Source: Adiantum capillus-veneris
Lineage: Eukaryota > Streptophyta > Polypodiopsida > Polypodiales > Pteridaceae
Length of the DNA stretch: 64,000 nt
Reading direction: 5' to 3'
NCBI GenBank assembly: GCA_014529385.2
Contig: CM043944.1
Span: 66,600,895-66,664,894, forward strand
The position numbers and the translations under genes are program-made. Every line of letters begins with the position of its first letter. Position 1 is the stretch's first letter. This document shows positions 20,853 through 31,209 of the stretch, in pieces. The notes beneath the pieces are model-generated. The model saw only the letters and a program-made list of their open reading frames with translations. It had not been told where the DNA came from and made no database searches.

Positions 20853-20865
20853 TGTGGGGGCACCA
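20853..20865 (-). other. GypB primer binding site
   Basis: Minus strand TGGTGCCCCCACA, six bases inside the LTR edge. Nearly identical to the GypA site. Confidence 0.65.
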
Positions 20866-20871
20866 AAAGAA

Positions 20872-22016
20872 TGTGAGCGAGATTGAAACACACCCAACGC
20901 CTCTATAATGAACCGACACACACTCTTGGGATGATACACACACACACACTATGGGGCAGCACTCGACTTACACAACCCACCTGGCCGAGACAGGGAACAC
21001 ACTAATGGAGTGAGAGGAGAGAGACTATCCATTTGCCCACTCCACACAGAGAGGCACACACACACACACCCAAAAAACTTGGCTCAAAAGATGATAATTT
21101 CTGATGTTTAGATACAATTGAGCTTGAGTCAACACCAATGGGGCAAATGGCTCACACAATATGGGTAAAATATGCAAGATACAATCACAAATTGGAGCAG
21201 AGGCTTCGCTCATAGGAGGAACTTTCACAGCCAAAACAATAGAAAAAAAAATGATCAATTTTGCAAAATGGACAGCGCCATTGCGTCCAGAACGGCCCAA
21301 AATCCCAGTCTACAATGTCAAAGTGCTCAAAGAGGACCTCGGATGATCAATTTATGGCCAAAACAGGCTCCAAAAATAGCAAAAACTCAGTTGCGACTGT
21401 TCCTCCTCTTCTCTCCACATTTTTTCTGGTCTTCTCTCTGGTTTTTCAGTTCCCACATTTAGCTTTATTACTTGGCCACCTCTGGCCTCTTAGTTGACCT
21501 CAAACGGACCCCAAACAGGCCAAAAAGTGGCCTCGCAGTGCATAGTTATCACCCTACTGCATTCATCCGCACACGTAGCACTCAACTGTTTCCAATAATG
21601 CATACTGCAACCACGTGAAGTGGCCCCAAAATAAAACTCTCATGATGAACTTTTTGCATATTTATCACAAGAAAACACCCACATTGTGTCCGTACTTATC
21701 CACGTGCAAATATTGACCCCATTCGACCTCCTGACACCACTAGATGCCATCTGACGCACCTGCCTACCTCCTGTTGTTGGTCCTCGGATAGCTTCCTGGA
21801 GAAGTTTTACATGCCAGCAACTCCTCATTATTACTAGAAAAACACAATGATATTGGTGACGATGAAAATCGATGCACTATGTACATGTTGTCCTACATGT
21901 ACACATGTGGGCCCCACGTAACCACCTGGCTCTGGAAAATGGGCAATCCTTTATTTGATGCACCATGCATGAGTATGTACTTATGTGCAATGATTTCTTC
22001 CAAAAAACTCCTAACA
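20872..22016 (-). repeat. GypB 5' LTR (1145 bp)
   Basis: The plus strand runs from TGTGAGCGAG to CTCCTAACA, so the LTR reads TGTTAGGAG...CTCACA on the minus strand. Both ends are confirmed by the homologous LTR of element J at 37386-38518, in the opposite orientation. Shared blocks include TTACGTGGGGCCCACATGTG, the ATGCACTATGTACATG region and the GAGCGAAGCCTCTGCTCC-like region. No convincing ORF: the open frames here are chance. Confidence 0.75.
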
Positions 22017-22469
22017 ACGATAGTTCGAGTTGTGAAGACCGCACTTGGTTGAGCACTACATTTGCAGGCAAGGTTACTTTGTGCTGACCCTGCTTCAGGA
22101 TCTGTTGTAAGAGTATCCTTGATGCTACAGGAAAGAGTTTTTTTTTCCACAATCATTTTTGACACAACAGAGGATGTTGCTGCTTCATGAGGGCTACATA
22201 GGAATGCAGAAGGAAGTGCCATGGATGCTTGCCTTGTTACTCTCTCTGTCTCTGTGCTGTTGTATGTGACTACGCTATTGTATTTGGCTTTCTCGCAAGC
22301 CCTATGGAGACTCGTTAGACTCAGGAGACCATCGCGTGCCTCTCTCGTGCTATATTGGATTGCGCTCGTGAGCTGGTTCTAATTCCTTCACAAAAGTCAA
22401 TGTACAGAACTACCTACATGGCTAGCACACAAAGCTATAGCAAAACCCATGAACGACAACGAGCTTCAT

Positions 22470-22516
<47 letters not shown>

Positions 22517-22640
22517 CTCTCTACTAAACTTCAAAATTTTACTGTCAAGCATGCAAACGAATTGTCTATCATATCCTAAGGAGTACCTTGTGCTCATGTA
22601 AAGAGGTAGACACTGGCTAGGAGAGTCTCCTAAGATAAGA
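22017..22640. other. No gene; (CT)n microsatellite
   Basis: The sequence to the right of the GypB LTR holds no recognisable coding region. A long (CT)n tract lies at about 22472-22520. Confidence 0.5.
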
Positions 22641-22647
22641 TCCCTCT

Positions 22648-23085
22648 ATGAGAGCAATGGAAGAGAACGGGCTCAGAAAATTTAACGGGGAGGGATTTCA
22701 TACTTGGCAAACCAAGTTGAAAGGCTACTTAATGGGAAAACAGTTATGGGGAATAGTCAAGAGAACGCTCATTGGTCTGACATCTACTATTGTTGCACAA
22801 GTTCTGACACGCTCTATAGGTGCACAAAATCAAGCAGCCATTAGGAATCATAATCACTAAACTACATGACAATTATGTACACTTTATTGATGATTACCTC
22901 ATTAGATGCATGGGAAGCACTAAAAAAAACTTTGGAGCTTGGAAAAAGAATAGCAAGGTAAGCTTAAAGAAAGAACATAACAGAGATATTGCAAGCTTGG
23001 TCAATCGCCTCAATATCATGACCACACAGCTAGCTTATGTAAATAGTGCAGTTCCAGAGAAGGAAAAAATTGCGCTTTTTCTAAC
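22648..23085 (+). pseudogene. gag: CopH gag, N-terminal part
   Basis: MEENGLRKFNGEGFHTWQTK then LKGYLMGKQLWGIVKRT is the copia gag (DUF4219/UBN2) N-terminus. After a frame change near 22840 come NFGAWKKNSKVSLKKEHNRD and LVNRLNIMTTQLAYVN, PEKEKIALFLT, which runs straight into the CopN LTR at 23086. The gag domain continues at 28574. A frameshift in the middle makes it a pseudogene. Confidence 0.6.
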
Positions 23086-23226
23086 TGTTGAGATGTAGAG
23101 AGAAAGAGAGAGACGAGACAAGAGACACACCATATACGCTCCCAAAGACTGATTCATATTGAGGACAAGATACAAATATATAGGTGAGACCAAGTTGAGT
23201 AGAGTGAGCCATATATAGCTCCAACA
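23086..23226 (-). repeat. CopN 3' LTR (141 bp)
   Basis: TG...CA ends; appears identical to 28433-28573. Very short even for copia. Confidence 0.9.
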
Positions 23227-23240
23227 CCCCCACTCAAACA
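23227..23240 (-). other. CopN polypurine tract
   Basis: Minus strand GTTTGAGTGGGGG directly before the LTR TGTTGG. Primes plus-strand DNA synthesis. Confidence 0.6.
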
Positions 23241-23474
23241 AAGGTCTCTAGCTTTGGATGAAAAAACCCTTGGGGAGTTCAAGGGAAAAACCCAAGCCCC
23301 TATACAATGTGAAAATATGAACCAGCGATGATGATGTGAAAGTGAATTGTGCATCTATGTACAAATATTCAAGTGACTTAGAGATCACAATGTGCAAATG
23401 TGGAGTGTGCATAGTGCATGGTACCTAAAAGATTACAATGTCATATGTACAAAGCTATTACAATAGCAAAGAAG

Positions 23475-26400
23475 CTAATCTAGAAAGAGTGAGGTCGAAG
23501 CAACTCCAAGCTCCGAGCGCAAGAGGATGAAACGTGACTCGTTGAGGCCTTTAGTCGAAATGTCTGCAATCATCTGGTCACTTGGACAGTGTTCAACCAT
23601 AATGGTTCCTTTGCGTACTTCATACCTGACATAATGATAATGGACAGCAATGTGCTTTGACTTATTATGTTGAACATAGTCTTTTGCAAGACTAATAGCA
23701 CTTTGGTTGTCACACCGCAAGGGTGTGCTAGAAAGAGGAGAGTGACCAATATCAAATAGCATTTATCGAAGCCAAATCAACTCACGAGCTGCAAGTGATG
23801 CCGCAACATATTCTGACTCAGTCGTAGAAACTGCAACACAACGTTGTTTCTTGCTAGTCCAAGAAACAAGACAACCATTTATAAAGAAGCAATTTCCACT
23901 AGTAGATCGCATAGATAAATGTGAGCTTGCCCGGTCTGCATCTGTGTAACCCAAAAGAGAAAGAGATTGCATAGAATCCGATGTGAGTTGTCGTCGATAG
24001 ACTAAACCAAAATCTGTAGTGCCTTTCAAGTATTTCAACACACGCTTTGCAGCAGACCAATGCTTAAGAGAAGGACATGCAAGATGTTGTCCAAGATAAT
24101 TAGCAGCAAACAAAATATCAGGACGAGTGTTCATGCCAACAAACTGAAGACATCCAATCAAGTTAGCATAAGGTTGATTTGTGACAAGTTGACCGCCATT
24201 GTCAGAAGTGTTCTTCGTAGAGCTTGCAAGACAAGGTGTGTTGGCTGAATGTGCAGATTCCATACCAAATTTTTGAATAGTATCTGCAATAAACTTTGAC
24301 TGTCGAAGGAATAAAATACCTTTTGTACGGTTCCGTTGGATTTGAATGCCAAGACACGAGTGAATCTCTCCAAGATCCACCATATCAAATGCAGAAGACA
24401 ATAACTTTTTCACTTGCTGAAGAAATCCCAAATCATTGGAAACAAGGATGGTATCATCCACATAAAGAGCAAGAATCACAAAACTGCTACCTTGGCGTTT
24501 TATGTATAAGTTGGGGTCTGACGAGCAAGAGATGAATCCTTTAGAGGTGAGAAAAAGATCAAATTTTGTATACCAGGCTCGCGAAGCTTGTTTGAGACCA
24601 TATAGTGCCTTATGGAGTTGAGCAACAAGGTCTTCTTTACCTGGAATAACAAACCCTTCTGGTTGTTCCATATAAATTTCCTCTTCCAAGTCACCATTAA
24701 GAAAAGCAGTTCGCACATCCATTTGATGAGCTTCTAAATCAAATTGAACAGCAAATGCCAATAAAACTCGAACACTTGTAATGCGAACAACTCGTGAAAA
24801 AGTCTCTTGATAATCAACACCAGCTACTTGGGAATAACCTTTTGCAACTAAACGCGCCTTGAACTTGTCAAAAGATCCATCTGCTTTTACTTTTGTCTTA
24901 TACACCCACTTACATTTAATAGCTGTACGACCAGGAGGTAATTCAGTTAGTATCCATGTACCTTTAGAGATAAGAGAATCGTACTCTGCTTCCATAGCCT
25001 CTTGCCATTGATCCTTTTGTGGTGAAGAAATAGCTTCATCATAAGTAATTGGATCTTCGGAAGTAGAAAAAGCATTATCAGCAATATCGTCATCCTAAAC
25101 ATGACATGAGCCATGTTCAAAATCAATAGGCAGATCAACAAAAATATCAATATCATCATTGGCGACATTCGGAATGGATGGTCGTGAAGAGGAAAGTTGC
25201 TCTATAGGAAGAGTTTCATCTTCTGAAAGAAATGGAAAAGCTTGAAGCAATGATTTAGTATCATCAGAATCATCCATGGACCATGAGCCTCCCATAAGCT
25301 GTTCGTTAAAAGTAGCATCACGATTCACAATTACTTTCTTGGAGGAAGGGTCATAGAATTTGTAGCCTTTGCAAGTGTCAGAATATCCAATAAAAATAAC
25401 TTTAAGACCAGGAGCATCAATCTTTGTTCGTGTTTCTTTGGGAACATGAATATAAGCAATACATCCAAAGGTTCGAAAATGAGATACAGAAGGAATGTCA
25501 CCTGTCCATGCTGTGATGGGTATCTTACCAGAGGGTGCAGTAGTAGGAAGATGATTCTGAATAAATACTGCTGTCAAAGTAGCTTCAGCCCAAAAAACAC
25601 GAGATAATCCAAAATGAATCAGTATACATCTTACAGCATTGAGAATAGTGCGATTCTTTCGTTCAGCAACACCGTTCTGTTGAGGCGAATATGGAATAGT
25701 GTGTTCATGATGAATTCCACTGTCAGCACAGTAACTCACAAACTCTCGAGAAACATATTCGCCTCCATTGTCACTACGAAGCTTCTTAAGGCGATGACCA
25801 GTTTGAAGTTCCGTAGCCTTGTGGAATTGTTTGAAAACAGATAAGGCTTCAGATTTTTGTCTAAGTAGAAATACAGTCGTATACCTTGAGAAATCATCAA
25901 TGAAAGTAATGAAGTAGCGATATTGTGATCTCGAAGAAGGTAGAGGTCCACATATATCAGTATGAACAAGATCCAATATGTCATGAGAATGAGTTGTATT
26001 TGAAAGAGGAAAGGGTTTGCGATTGTGTTTCCCAAGAGCACAAAATTCACAAATTCCCATATGAGGATGGGCTTTAAGATCCATGCCATGAACAAGATCA
26101 CGACGTTGAAGATCAAGGAGTTTTGAGAAATCAGCATGAACAAAACGGTGATGCCATACTTTGCAATCATGATCACCTGGAGCAGTGACAACATTTGCTA
26201 CAGCATCGTTGAGAGAGAGTTCAAACAAATTACCATTTCGAGGAGGAGTGGCTATAGTCTGTCCATCTTTCTCAATTCGGCATTTGGTATGATCAAATCC
26301 AACAAACAGACCAAGATCAACAAGTCTAGCAACTGAAAGAAGATTACGTTGAAGATCTGGTACATGTAATACTCCTCGCAAAATTCGAGTGGAAGAAGAT

Positions 26401-27662
26401 AAGGTACCAAGATATAAGTCTCCAATACCCTTTACTTGACAAGTAGTATCATCGGCAAGATAAACAACACGTTGAACTGGCAGTGGATGATAGTTATGAA
26501 GCCACTTAGACTGATATGTCATATTTCCTGTAGCACCAGAATCGACAATAAAAAGTGATCCATCGCGTACATGAAGTATTCTGTCTGGAGCAACTGAACA
26601 TAGGACGCAGCTTGTTTCTGGTACAATGTTGTTTCGATGTTCAGTAGCATATGCTCTATTCCGATCTGTGTCGAATCGACGCTTATAGCACATATGAGTG
26701 GGATGATCAGATCGTCCACAATATTCACAAGAAGAAGAAGAAGAGTCTCTAGATAAACGTGGTTGTTTTGTGGTAATATTGTGTTCTTCATCATATTGAC
26801 GTGCCCAACAATCATCTTCAGTATGGCCATTTCTGTTGCAGTAAGAACATTGCTTATTAGGAAATTTGAGACGAGAGAAAATATTACCGCGACGGCCACC
26901 TCTGCGGTTTCCTCGTTGAAATGGACGCCTTCGAGCATAAAAAGCCCGTTCCATCTGTTGTGACTCAGTCTCCTCGTGTGAAATCATAGCTGTTTCATGA
27001 CTAGCATTACGACGTTCTTGACGTTGAGAGTATTCAATTAAAGACATGCAGGCTTGGTCGAAATCAACACCATCTTTATTAGAGAGAATAGTAACAATGT
27101 TATCATAAGAAGAGTCCTTCACCGTATCAAGGAGAAGTGTAATCAGTTGCTTTTGTGGAATAGGATCACCGGCAGCAGCAAGTTGATTAATAATAGATTT
27201 GAAAGATTCAATATGTCCCGTCATGGCAGTACCAACTTCATATTGTAACTTGTTAAGCAACCCTCTCAAATAAAGTATTTCTGTGACAGATTTCTTCTGA
27301 AAGTTTGCAATAAGGTACTTCCATACGTTGTGGGAAGTAGGCAGTTCGTACATATCAAGCAAAAGGGAATCAGTAAGAGCAGAAAGAATATACCGACGAG
27401 CTGCTTTATCACGTCGTTGCCAATCCGTATAGGCAACATTCCAATCTTCAAATATAGGTCCTTCAGTGATAAGCACGTTATCATTATCCGTATCAACAGG
27501 CTGAGGCGGACAAACACGATTTCCAAGAACAACATCGGAGAGTTCATCGCCTTCAAGAATTAACAACATCTTTGCTTTCCAGCCTGGAAAACCTTGACCT
27601 TGGAAAGGAGGAACAGAACGCTGGCCAGAAGGAAAGCCGTTGACGAGAATATTCATAGCCAT
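23475..27662 (-). pseudogene. gag-pol: CopN gag-pol polyprotein, two in-frame stops
   Basis: Starts MAMNILVNGFPSGQRSVPPF at 27662. In order come the UBN2 gag domain; two knuckles, CSYCNRNGHTEDDC (about 26810-26851) and CEYCGRSDHPTHMC (about 26690-26730); protease FIVDSGATGNMT (about 26520-26552); the HHCC segment HHRFVH...CEFCALGK; integrase DIC, RSDNGGEY and NGVAERKNR (D, D, E); RT FLNGDLEEEIYMEQPEGF and LYVDDTILVS; RNase H GYTDADRA, STTESEYVA and CDNQSAISLAKD. A single frame (27662 to 23475) is broken only by TAG at 25095-25097, between integrase and RT, and TAA at 23763-23765 in RNase H. All catalytic residues are present, so the copy was active until recently or uses trans help. Confidence 0.9.
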
Positions 27663-28420
27663 ATCTTGTTGCGAGAAGACGTATAAGATAAGATCACAGA
27701 ATTTGCACACCATATATGGTGAAGGCCGCAATTGAGAATGAGAGAGATATGAGGACTGCGTTCTGTCAACGATAAACGTAAGAAGGATGCTCAAGGAACT
27801 TCCAAAAATGTAAGAGACGTCACCCAAAAACGGCAGGGTAAAGGAGACGTTAATAATAAAAGAGTCCTCAAAATAGAGTGGCGTGAGATGCAAGATTGAC
27901 GGACACAATATGAATAGCAAAAAGCTAAATCTTCTCGAAAAAGTTAACGCCAAAATAAGAAAAACGATCGCGGACGCTTCACGAAGAAGTAGGACGAAGA
28001 AAGCTGCGTCAAGCTCAATTGCAGTAAAAACAGCATAACTTTCTGCTGCGAACTCCGATTGACGCAAACCTAGAACTCAAATCGAAGAGCTCGAGGAGAC
28101 GAACAAGTTTTGGATGAAAAGTGCCATTGCGCTACGCTCCATCGCGCTTTTCCCGTTTCTCCAAATTTTGAGCAGAACAACAAGAAAAATTGAGATGAAG
28201 TTCAGGGTGTCATGAACAAGAAAACGTAATCAACGATTAGATTGATTAGCAATAAACGTCACATAAAACACTAATCATATTCTTCTTAACACAAAACAAG
28301 CACAATTAACAAGAATCAATGCTCAAAAATAAAATTTGTAGCAATTTTTGAATCTTACATGCAAATCGCATACACATACTGTTTTGTCACCATGAATTGA
28401 ATCGGCGCATGATCGTTACT
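27663..28420 (-). other. CopN leader with in-frame upstream extension
   Basis: Leader of about 760 bp between primer site and gag. The gag frame stays open upstream for 135 codons to ATG at 28067, giving a Phe/Leu/Ser-rich hydrophobic stretch unlike Gag (AFFVLLLREASAIVFLILAL). The internal ATG at 27662, followed by a normal gag start, is the likelier initiation site. Confidence 0.5.
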
Positions 28421-28432
28421 GCTCTGATACCA
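28421..28432 (-). other. CopN primer binding site (initiator Met tRNA)
   Basis: Minus strand TGGTATCAGAGC, the standard plant copia site complementary to the 3' end of initiator tRNA-Met, directly next to the LTR. Confidence 0.9.
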
Positions 28433-28573
28433 TGTTGAGATGTAGAGAGAAAGAGAGAGACGAGACAAGAGACACACCATATACGCTCCCAAAGACTGAT
28501 TCATATTGAGGACAAGATACAAATATATAGGTGAGACCAAGTTGAGTAGAGTGAGCCATATATAGCTCCAACA
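28433..28573 (-). repeat. CopN 5' LTR (141 bp)
   Basis: Appears identical to 23086-23226. Flanked by CTAGC on the right. Confidence 0.9.
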
Positions 28574-28960
28574 CTAGCAACCTTACCACCTAGCTTTGAC
28601 CAGATCATGACCATAATTAAGGCGAAGGATCCAACATCGGATTTTTAATATGTTATCAACTCTTTAATGTCTGAGGGGAAGAAGCAAGGGAGGAATGCTT
28701 CTTTAGGGGGAGGACACTTCACAGTTGTCTCTAGTACCAAAACTTGATTCCAGTGTTGTAAAGACAGGGATATAGCAAAGGACGGTCTAGCATCAAAGAC
28801 TTGCAGCATTTACGAGAATAAGGGTCCCATTCCTTCTAAGTGTTTGAAAAGGGACAAAGGCAGCACCACCAAAAATCCAAGGCCCAAAGTGTATTTGGCA
28901 TAAGAAGACCAATATGAAGATAAAGACGAAGGCAGCAATAGCCTTCTAGTCTACGATGAC
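28574..28960 (+). pseudogene. gag: CopH gag, C-terminal part
   Basis: Directly after the CopN LTR and one target-duplication copy, the plus strand reads TLPPSFDQIMTIIKAKDPTS, then VINSLMSEGKKQGRNASLGG and a degraded knuckle region (CSIYENKGPIPSKCLKRDK). This continues the gag domain left at 23085, in phase once the duplication is removed. Stops are present. Confidence 0.6.
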
Positions 28961-29157
28961 ATTCTCTAGCTCTTTTTTTTGCCTTTCCCCTTCAGCTGTA
29001 TTTGTTTGGAGATAGCCTAAACTAGCTTGGTCTCAATTTTATACATCTGTTTGGGTATCTCTTGGATTAGAGATAGTTTGTCTTCTAGATTTGAGAGGTT
29101 CTTTTTGCTCCTGGATTGGAGTATGCTAGAGTTGTCATTTTTTTCCTATTCCAAACC

Positions 29158-29300
29158 TCAAGGGGAGAATTGTAAAGTGTGAGCTTTTTCCTAGTGTCCT
29201 AGAGTATGAGTCAAGGAGAGGAAAAGTGGAATCATCCCAGATGTTGTGGTGCAAGGCTGTAGAGCTACTTAAAGCTCATTTCATGAATGAGTAAACACAA
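29158..29300 (+). repeat. Possible CopH polypurine tract and 3' LTR start
   Basis: TCAAGGGGAGAAT (29158-29170) then TGTAAAGTGTGAGC. The layout is that of a polypurine tract before an LTR. Without a second LTR copy the extent is unknown. Confidence 0.35.
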
Positions 29301-29749
29301 GTCTATTTTGTAGTTTACGGTGAGCTTGTGATAGCTTAGCAAATACTCAAGATCGTGTCTATGAGTCCAAGTTAATTGATCTTGGAACCTGATTCACTTG
29401 AGTCATAATCTAGACAATACACACTCACTTGTGTGCATGATGTTTTAGTTTCATTCACCCTAGCTAGCATGATTCCATTCCCATCACAAATAAGTCATAC
29501 ATCGATGGCATGGAACCTAGAACTCTAGCATTTGGTGAAGAAATATTTTTAATATAAACCACATAAAGTGCTGCAACTAATAATAGAAAATGAAGAAACA
29601 ACTCAATCAAAACCATATAAAGTGGTTGCAACCAATAATATAAATTGATGAAACAGATCAAGCATGTACTAGCAAGAGATAATTCATTATGATGTATGCG
29701 ATCTTGCAAAGACTATGTCTAGGAGAGGATGCATATTTTATAAAACAAA

Positions 29750-30345
29750 GCTATGGGTGTACATCATGAAGGAGAAAAATGAGGTATCACCATCAAAATT
29801 TCAAGGTTATGGTTGAAATGGGTTGAAAAATATGTGCAGCGCTTAATGTTAGATGGAGGGGAGAGTACTTCTTCAATGAGTTTTTGTTATGAGAAAGCAT
29901 AAAATTATGAGAAATTTTTGAGGTAGATATACTCCACAACAAAATGGTGTTTTCGAGTGAAAAAATAGACACATCGCAAAATTCACAAGGGCAATGATGA
30001 ATTAATGAGAAGAATATGACTCATTATTATTGGGCTAAGGTCAATTCTACAACTGTATGTGTTATGAATAGGACATCCATTTTCATTGTATATAATATGA
30101 CACTTGAGGATAAATTTATTAGTAGCAAAAAACCTGATTTGCCAAACTTTAAAGTGTTTGGATGAATTGCTTATATATATACATGTGTCGGATGAGTTTC
30201 ATACAAAGTTGAGCTCAAAAGCTGAAAACTTGTGCTCGTTATTACTTGGATAAAAAAGGGTAGTATAAGTGCATGTTACAATCATATCAACAAGCGCCAA
30301 GTGAGGGTGAGCAAGGATATGGTTTTTTATGAGTTAAACAACTAG
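29750..30345 (+). pseudogene. pol: Copia integrase remnant
   Basis: Plus-strand pieces in changing frames: GREYFFNEFL (second Asp region), YTPQQNGV...-like text at 29930-29960, MNEKNMTHYYWAKVNSTTVC, MNRTSIFIVYNMTLEDKF, KPDLPNFKVFG and, near 30290, NKRQVRVSKDMVF. The order is that of the copia integrase core and C-terminus. It is heavily broken. It lies beyond the presumed CopH 3' end, so it may be a separate copia fragment. Confidence 0.5.
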
Positions 30346-30592
30346 TATACTACTGTGAAAGTTGATTTTGTGACTAATTTCAAGGAGAATGTGGCGACAA
30401 AAAATGGTAAATACTATTTTGTAGAAAATTAAAACTTTAAAAAATAGGGTGTTTTATTGAAGGTGTATCAATAAAAACGCACACATGAAACAATTTAACC
30501 AACGTGTCCAACCAATAAGTCAAATTAAGCTCCTCAAATTGTTGTTGTTCATTGTGCAATACAACTTATGTAACTCACGAGTGACAAAAAGT

Positions 30593-30840
30593 AAAAGCAC
30601 GTATTGGTGGTACCACTTTTGGCACTTTTGGTGGTACCCTTTGCAAAAGTGGAGACTAGTAAATTTTTTATAAAAAATCTAAAAACATTTTGAACCTTAG
30701 TGTTCTATATGCTACTTCTAAAAGGCTATCCATTCATACACATAATGCTATTTTATTTTACATATAAAACATGAAAATGGGATTTCTTTTCAAAGGACTA
30801 TTCAAGACACCACTATTTGGTACCACCAATACATGCTTTT
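30593..30840. mobile_element. MITE-like element (248 bp)
   Basis: Terminal inverted repeats of 23 bp with one mismatch: 30593-30615 (AAAAGCACGTATTGGTGGTA...) and 30818-30840. The interior is AT-rich and non-coding, with a second GGTGGTACC copy near 30630. A target duplication is not clear. Confidence 0.5.
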
Positions 30841-30945
30841 GCAAATATTCACTAGTATGAATATCTTGTGAGAACAATGTGCGAAAGATCAAACAAAGAG
30901 AGTCTTCACACATGAAAGTTCTCTTTCCTTTGACATTACATGTTA

Positions 30946-31205
30946 ATCAGGATTTACCAGTGTGTTTATGGATATGTAATTTCGTTTTTTTTTTGTAGAA
31001 AAGAAATTTCATAACCATAAACACACTAGAAAGTCCTGATGACCAGGTAATACCATAAAAAGAGTACTTTTTATAATTACCTAGTAGTCATGACTTTCCA
31101 ATATGTTTGAAAAGTCTTGATTACCAAGTAATTTCACAAAAAAGAGTACTTTTCTTGATTGCCTGGTAGTTAGGACTTTCCAATGTGTTTATGAGTATGT
31201 AATTT
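30946..31205. repeat. Array of related palindromic units
   Basis: Two successive imperfect palindromes (about 31028-31103 and 31112-31185) each run GAAAAGTC(C/T)TGAT...ACCA(G/A)GTAAT to a complementary ATTACCTAGTAGTCATGACTTTC-like arm around a central GAGTACTTTT. They are framed by direct copies of GTGTGTTTATGGATATGTAA at 30960 and near 31190. Probably two copies of a small foldback element. Confidence 0.45.
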
Positions 31206-31209
31206 CTAT

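Larger units (their letters stand above)
12765..22016 (-). mobile_element. GypB: decayed Ty3/gypsy element with two RNase H domains
   Basis: From right to left on the minus strand: 5' LTR (20872-22016), primer site (20853-20865), leader ORF (19936-20154), gag (to ~18950), DGG protease, RT, RNase H, second RNase H, and integrase to 12765. The 3' LTR and the end of integrase are absent. GypG is inserted in the N-terminal part of integrase. Many stops and frameshifts show an old copy. The dual RNase H arrangement and DGG protease point to the Tat-like branch. Confidence 0.75.
23086..28573 (-). mobile_element. CopN: full-length copia element with identical LTRs
   Basis: LTRs of 141 bp at 23086-23226 and 28433-28573 look identical base for base, begin TGTTG and end CAACA. 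The primer site (28421-28432) abuts the right LTR, a purine tract abuts the left one, and gag-protease-integrase-RT-RNase H read in one frame on the minus strand. Flanks CTAAC (23081-23085) and CTAGC (28574-28578) look like a 5-bp target duplication with one change. It sits inside the gag of CopH. Identical LTRs imply a recent insertion, but the pol frame has two in-frame stops. Confidence 0.9.
22648..29170 (+). mobile_element. CopH: gag-only copia element, split by CopN
   Basis: Copia gag reads on the plus strand at 22648-23085 and resumes at 28574 in the same phase after the CopN insertion. The recognisable coding sequence ends near 28950, without protease, integrase or RT. A purine tract TCAAGGGGAGAAT at 29158-29170 followed by TGTAAAGTGTGAGC resembles a polypurine tract and 3' LTR start. 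This suggests a non-autonomous or internally deleted copia element. The 5' LTR and primer site were not found. Confidence 0.5.

Noticed and set aside
21025-22222. Several 60-109 aa frames in the GypB LTR
   Set aside because: Not kept in the homologous LTR of element J; overlapping on both strands.
30946-31205. CRISPR-like alternation of repeats
   Set aside because: Units are palindromic foldbacks without regular spacers, in eukaryotic transposon-rich DNA.
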